Below, in pieces: positions 38,957-42,740 of a DNA stretch of 42,740 nt (positions within the stretch are counted from its first letter, which is position 1; each line of letters starts with the position of its first letter). The notes under the pieces were generated by a model. That model was not told where the DNA came from. It made no database searches and saw nothing but the letters and a program-made list of their open reading frames with translations. The position numbers were made by a program, and so were the translations under genes. This DNA comes from an uncultured Bacteroidota bacterium. Its GTDB lineage: Bacteria; Bacteroidota; Bacteroidia; Bacteroidales; P3. The stretch covers positions 1-42,740 of the forward strand of contig UQXW01000011.1 in the NCBI GenBank assembly GCA_900545215.1. Reading direction: 5' to 3'.

Positions 38957-41365
38957 ATGAAGAAACTTTATCTGTTACAGCTGTCCCTGATAGTGCCTGT
39001 ACTTACGCAGGCAAGCGAAGCTGATTTGAAAATCCCCAAAGAAATACATGAGTTCGGAGTATTACATTGGGGATTTTTTATTGCCTTATTGGGTATCCTC
39101 TTTGGAATATACCAATTCTTGAAAGTAAGAAAGTTGCCGGCACACAAAAACATGTTGGACGTTGCACAAGTAATTTATCGTACTTGTTCGACATATTTGA
39201 AGCAACAAGGCAAATTTCTTGCAAAACTTTTCGTGTTCATAGGTATTGCAGTAGCTGCCTACTTCGGCTTCCTTGCAAAAGGTGAAGACGGCAGCAGTTT
39301 CGGCATCGGAGCCGTACTTCTTATCTTGACATGGACGATAATCGGAATGCTCGGTTCGTATTCCGTTGCCGCATACGGCATACGAATGAACACCCTTGCC
39401 AATTCCAGAATGGCATTTGCCTCTCTAAGGAGAAACCCTCTGAAATTACTCAACATCCCACTAAGTGCAGGCATGAGCATAGGCGTGGTTTTAATTTGCG
39501 TAGAACTTATCTTGATGTTGGTCATACTATTGCTTATGCCGGCGGAACTTGCAGGAGCATGTTTCATCGGTTTTGCAATAGGCGAAAGTTTGGGAGCCTC
39601 TGCATTGAGAATAGCCGGCGGAATCTTCACAAAGATTGCCGACATAGGCTCCGACCTTATGAAAGTCGTATTCAAGATCGGAGAAGACGACCCGAGAAAT
39701 CCCGGAGTGATAGCCGACTGCACAGGAGATAATGCCGGAGACAGCGTAGGACCCACTGCCGATGGATTTGAAACATACGGAGTAACAGGAGTAGCACTTG
39801 TCTCTTTCATATTGTTGGCAATCGGCGACCATGACATACAACGACAACTCCTTGTATGGATATTCACCATGAGAATACTCGGCATCATCACATCTGTAAT
39901 ATCTTACTATATAAATAATGGTGTAAGCAAAGCCCTCTACGGCAAAAAAGACGAATTGGACTTTGAAGCACCTCTTACCAATTTGGTATGGATAACATCG
40001 ATTCTATCCATAATAGGAACGTTCGTTGCTTCCTACTTCCTTATCGGAAACCTTAATGGGAACACAGACCTTTGGTGGATATTGGCAACCATTATCTCTT
40101 GCGGCACATTGGGAGCAGCAATAATACCTGAGATAACCAAGATATTCACCTCACCGAAATCCTCGCACGTAAAAGAAGTCGTCAAAGCATCGGAACAAGG
40201 CGGAGCATCGCTTAATATATTGTCAGGCTTCGTAGCAGGAAACTTCTCAGGCTTCTGGACAGGCTTGGTTTTCGTGATATTGATGTTTATAGGATACATG
40301 TTCTCCCCTGAATTGGAAAGTTTGAACATGCTGTATCCATCAATCTTCGCATTCGGACTTGTAGCATTCGGAATGCTCGGCATGGGACCCGTTACCATAG
40401 CCGTTGACAGCTACGGACCGGTAACAGACAATGCACAATCCGTTTACGAACTCTCTTTGATTGAAGAAGAAAAAGACATAGACGCACAAATCGAAAAAGA
40501 CTTCCACTTCAAACCCGATTGGGAAAAGTCGAAATACTACCTTGAAGCCAACGACGGAGCAGGAAACACATTCAAAGCAACAGCAAAACCCGTATTGATA
40601 GGCACAGCCGTCGTAGGAGCAACCACAATGATTTTCTCACTCATTCTGATGATTGAAAAGACCCTCGGAGTCGAGCCGACAAGTTTACTTAACCTGCTCA
40701 ACCCTTATACCATCTTAGGTTTCATTCTCGGCGGAGCTGTCATTTATTGGTTCACCGGAGCATCGACCCAAGCCGTTACCACCGGAGCATACAAAGCAGT
40801 CGAATACATAAAACGCAATATCAAACTCGATACAAATGCACCGAAGAAAGCCGATGAAAAAAGTTCCGTCGAAGTGGTTCGCATCTGTACACAATATGCA
40901 CAGAAAGGAATGTTCAACATCTTTGTTGCGATATTCTTCTTTGCACTCGGCATAGCCTGCCTTTCCTCCCCATCCTCCATAGGCGGAGAAGAAGCAGTAT
41001 CCTTATTTGTCAGCTACCTCGTATCCATCGCCTTGTTCGGACTCTTCCAAGCAGTCTTTATGGCAAATGCAGGAGGCAGTTGGGATAACGCAAAGAAAAT
41101 CGTGGAAGTAGATTTGAAAGCCAAAGGAACCCCCTTGCACGATGCGTCCGTTGTAGGCGACACCGTAGGCGACCCGTTCAAAGACACATCGTCCGTAGCA
41201 CTCAACCCCATCATCAAATTCACCACACTATTCGGACTTTTGGCAATGGAAATAGCGATAAGCGAAGCATTCCGCAATGCAGCACCTTATATAGGCATAG
41301 TATTCTTCCTTATAGCATGCTACTTCGTATGGCGTTCATTCTATAAGATGAGAATAGATAAATAA
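38957..41365 (+). CDS. hppA: Membrane-bound ion-pumping pyrophosphatase
   Basis: 802 residues, about 15-16 membrane helices. It couples hydrolysis of pyrophosphate to ion transport across the inner membrane. The PPi/Mg site is visible as EDDPRNPGVIADCTGDNAGD near residues 243-262, and near the C-terminus as GDTVGDPFKDTSSVALN. The segment GNTFKATAK (about 536-544) carries Lys540 at the position where canonical enzymes have Lys (K+-independent) or Ala (K+-dependent). The catalytic loop continues SVGPTADGFETYG, where the common family has CAGMAADLFESY. This, and other changes, suggests the divergent H+-pumping branch described in Chlorobium and Cellulomonas. hydE follows 6 nt later, so they are co-transcribed. 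Confidence 0.93.
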   Translation: MKKLYLLQLSLIVPVLTQASEADLKIPKEIHEFGVLHWGFFIALLGILFGIYQFLKVRKLPAHKNMLDVAQVIYRTCSTYLKQQGKFLAKLFVFIGIAVAAYFGFLAKGEDGSSFGIGAVLLILTWTIIGMLGSYSVAAYGIRMNTLANSRMAFASLRRNPLKLLNIPLSAGMSIGVVLICVELILMLVILLLMPAELAGACFIGFAIGESLGASALRIAGGIFTKIADIGSDLMKVVFKIGEDDPRNPGVIADCTGDNAGDSVGPTADGFETYGVTGVALVSFILLAIGDHDIQRQLLVWIFTMRILGIITSVISYYINNGVSKALYGKKDELDFEAPLTNLVWITSILSIIGTFVASYFLIGNLNGNTDLWWILATIISCGTLGAAIIPEITKIFTSPKSSHVKEVVKASEQGGASLNILSGFVAGNFSGFWTGLVFVILMFIGYMFSPELESLNMLYPSIFAFGLVAFGMLGMGPVTIAVDSYGPVTDNAQSVYELSLIEEEKDIDAQIEKDFHFKPDWEKSKYYLEANDGAGNTFKATAKPVLIGTAVVGATTMIFSLILMIEKTLGVEPTSLLNLLNPYTILGFILGGAVIYWFTGASTQAVTTGAYKAVEYIKRNIKLDTNAPKKADEKSSVEVVRICTQYAQKGMFNIFVAIFFFALGIACLSSPSSIGGEEAVSLFVSYLVSIALFGLFQAVFMANAGGSWDNAKKIVEVDLKAKGTPLHDASVVGDTVGDPFKDTSSVALNPIIKFTTLFGLLAMEIAISEAFRNAAPYIGIVFFLIACYFVWRSFYKMRIDK

Positions 41366-41371
41366 GACGAC

Positions 41372-42412
41372 ATGAAAAACCTTATCAATCAACTCTACGA
41401 AGGGCAACATCTCGACGATGCTGCCCTTTTGCAGTTAATAACAATGCCGGACAATAGCGAAGACGAACAATACCTCTTCTCAAAAGCCGACAGTCGCAAA
41501 AGAGAAATCTATCAAGACAAGATATTTATACGAGGCTTGATAGAATTGAGCAATTATTGCAAAAACAACTGTCTCTATTGCGGCATCCGTGCAGCCAACA
41601 AAAACATCAGCCGTTACCGCCTGACCAAAGAACAAGTTCTCGGCTGTGCAGTAAACGGCTACGAACTCGGATTCAGAACCTTCGTTCTACAAGGAGGCGA
41701 AGATACAGCATACTCCGACAAAGACATCTGCGATATGGTCAGCGGCATTAAAGAATTATTCCCGGACTGTGCAGTAACCCTTTCGATAGGAGAAAAATCT
41801 TACGAAAGCTACAAAGCATATCGAGAAGCAGGAGCAGACCGCTATCTGCTAAGGCACGAAACGGCAACCAAGGAGCATTACAAACAGTTGCACCCCGAAA
41901 CAATGAGTTTCGAGAACCGACTACGCTGTTTGCAAGACCTCAAAGCACTCGGTTATCAAGTCGGTTCCGGTTTCATGGTAGGCAGTCCTTACCAAACACC
42001 CCTGCACCTGATTGCCGACCTCCGTTTCTTACAAGAACTGCAACCCGACATGATAGGCATAGGACCTTTTATCCCCCATCACCAAACCCCCTTTGCCAAC
42101 AAAAAACAAGGAGAACTGCATTTGACTTTGCGAATGCTTTCGATTCTGAGACTTATGTTTTCCAAAGCCCTCCTACCCTCAACCACGGCACTCGGAAGCA
42201 TAGACCCCGATGGCAGAATCATGGGATTGCAATGCGGAGCCAATGTCGTCATGCCCAACCTCTCACCCTTGGACGTAAGAGAACTCTATAAAATATACGA
42301 CAACAAAGCATACATCAATGCCGAAGCCGCCGAAGGATTATCTATCCTCAAAGCCCAAGCAGCTTCCATCGGTTGCCAAGTGGTGATTGACCGAGGCGAT
42401 GCAAAAAGATAA
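41372..42412 (+). CDS. hydE: [FeFe]-hydrogenase maturase HydE (radical SAM)
   Basis: 346 residues. HydE works with HydG and HydF to build the diiron subcluster of [FeFe]-hydrogenase. The radical-SAM cluster motif is Cys63, Cys67 and Cys70 (SNYCKNNCLYCGIR). LQGGEDTAYSD, the SIGE strand, RYLLRHET and the C-terminal GANVVMPNLSP are typical of HydE rather than of the related BioB or PylB. Its presence predicts an [FeFe]-hydrogenase plus HydF and HydG elsewhere in the genome. The ATG lies 6 nt after the hppA stop codon. The C-terminal part is A/C-rich on the plus strand. Confidence 0.93.
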   Translation: MKNLINQLYEGQHLDDAALLQLITMPDNSEDEQYLFSKADSRKREIYQDKIFIRGLIELSNYCKNNCLYCGIRAANKNISRYRLTKEQVLGCAVNGYELGFRTFVLQGGEDTAYSDKDICDMVSGIKELFPDCAVTLSIGEKSYESYKAYREAGADRYLLRHETATKEHYKQLHPETMSFENRLRCLQDLKALGYQVGSGFMVGSPYQTPLHLIADLRFLQELQPDMIGIGPFIPHHQTPFANKKQGELHLTLRMLSILRLMFSKALLPSTTALGSIDPDGRIMGLQCGANVVMPNLSPLDVRELYKIYDNKAYINAEAAEGLSILKAQAASIGCQVVIDRGDAKR

Positions 42413-42464
42413 GGATTTCAAATACCTGCCATCGATTGAGGCTTGTAAAAATCATGCTGCATAA

Positions 42465-42590
42465 GAGCAAAAGTACCGCTGAATTTGAAAGTCTCGGTAC
42501 TTACACTCGAAAAAGTCATACTTTTCAGTGTAAAAAATATGACTTTTCCACCCAAAAAGTATAACTTTTCGGATACTCCCCTCCGAGGAA
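42465..42590. repeat. Palindrome array at 21-22 bp pitch downstream of hydE (array 5)
   Basis: ACTTTTC starts at 42520, 42542 and 42564, exactly 22 bp apart. Short palindromic centres lie at about 42474 (GTAC), 42495 (AAAGT...ACTT), 42518 (AAAAGT-CAT-ACTTTT), 42540, 42562 (AAAAGT-ATA-ACTTTT) and 42584 (CCTCCGAGG). Longer pairings also exist: AAGTACCG 42471-42478 with 42495-42502, and TTACACT 42501-42507 with 42527-42533. Nothing else is seen in 42413-42604. Confidence 0.75.
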
Positions 42591-42604
42591 AATCTCAAAA
42601 TGAT

Positions 42605-42651
42605 AACAGAACAAGATTTCAAGCAGAAATCCTGTTCTGTTCTTTGCTTTT
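42605..42651. terminator. Terminator between hydE and the right-edge gene
   Basis: A 16-bp stem with one mismatch (AACAGAACA-GATTTC 42605-42620 with 42626-42641), a 5-nt loop, then CTTTGCTTTT. It can serve both convergent units. Confidence 0.8.
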
Positions 42652-42678
42652 ACATACCCATTGAAAACAACTCGTTCC

Positions 42679-42740
42679 CTATGGAATGATGAGTTTCTTA
42701 TCGGCAGTGCCTTTCGGAGTATGTATTTTTACGATATAGC
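42679..42740 (-). CDS. C-terminal end of a secreted protein with a T9SS sorting domain (partial)
   Basis: Only the last 19 residues before the TAG are visible: IVKIHTPKGTADKKLIIP preceded by Tyr. A pattern of Y-I-V-K-hydrophobic, then polar residues, then KKLIIP at the very C-terminus is characteristic of the type A sorting domain used by the type IX secretion system of Bacteroidota. The cargo is outside the window. The call rests on a short stretch, but the ending is distinctive. Confidence 0.65.
   Translation of the reverse strand, partial: YIVKIHTPKGTADKKLIIP

Overview
The window is a chromosomal segment of an anaerobic member of the Bacteroidota, most likely a Bacteroidales-type organism. 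The evidence is the phylum-specific promoter (TTTG, about 20 nt, then TAnnTTTG) in front of many genes, no consistent Shine-Dalgarno sequences, the gene order secY-map-infA-rpmJ, no tuf gene between fusA and rpsJ, a close relative of the Porphyromonas dipeptidyl-peptidase 5, and the tail of a type IX secretion sorting domain at the right edge. A membrane pyrophosphatase next to the [FeFe]-hydrogenase maturase hydE fits a fermentative anaerobe.

Layout. 1-383: 5' part of mnmA (-). 384-1122: spacer with a repeat array, a good promoter and a foldable leader. 1123-1560: small lipoprotein (+), convergent with dnaG (-). 3652-3973: spacer with a second repeat array and divergent promoters. 3974-8762: rnr-purD-thyA-folA (+), RNA decay plus purine, thymidylate and folate metabolism. 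8763-10761: 2 kb without a credible protein gene, holding a likely small RNA and a very large degenerate repeat array. 10762-18619: ribBA, a coiled-coil gene overlapping zapA, a probable 6S RNA, rny, an HD phosphohydrolase, a DPP5-type peptidase and an SSB-like DUF3127 protein (+). 18883-19567: a decayed gene. 19667-37627: one block of 33 genes on the minus strand, the fused str-S10-spc-alpha ribosomal clusters, read from a promoter near 37.91 kb to a terminator near 19.63 kb. 38031-42412: rubredoxin (+), a DUF151/UVR protein (-), hppA-hydE (+). 42679-end: C-terminal end of a secreted protein (-).

The ribosomal and housekeeping genes are ordinary. The unusual signal is in the spacers. Five of them carry short C+G-centred or palindromic cores spaced 21-22 bp, i.e. 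two helical turns. The largest array (about 9.1-10.66 kb) runs over 1.5 kb. Its unit orientation and strand composition flip near 10.38 kb, from A/C-rich on the left to G/T-rich on the right. The spacer at the right end has the same 22-bp pitch with a different palindrome. Because 21- and 22-bp units alternate, the arrays cannot keep a reading frame, so a non-coding role or origin is more likely. I know of no named element that matches; novelty is inferred, not tested.

All calls come from reading the sequence by eye. No alignment, profile or folding program was run.
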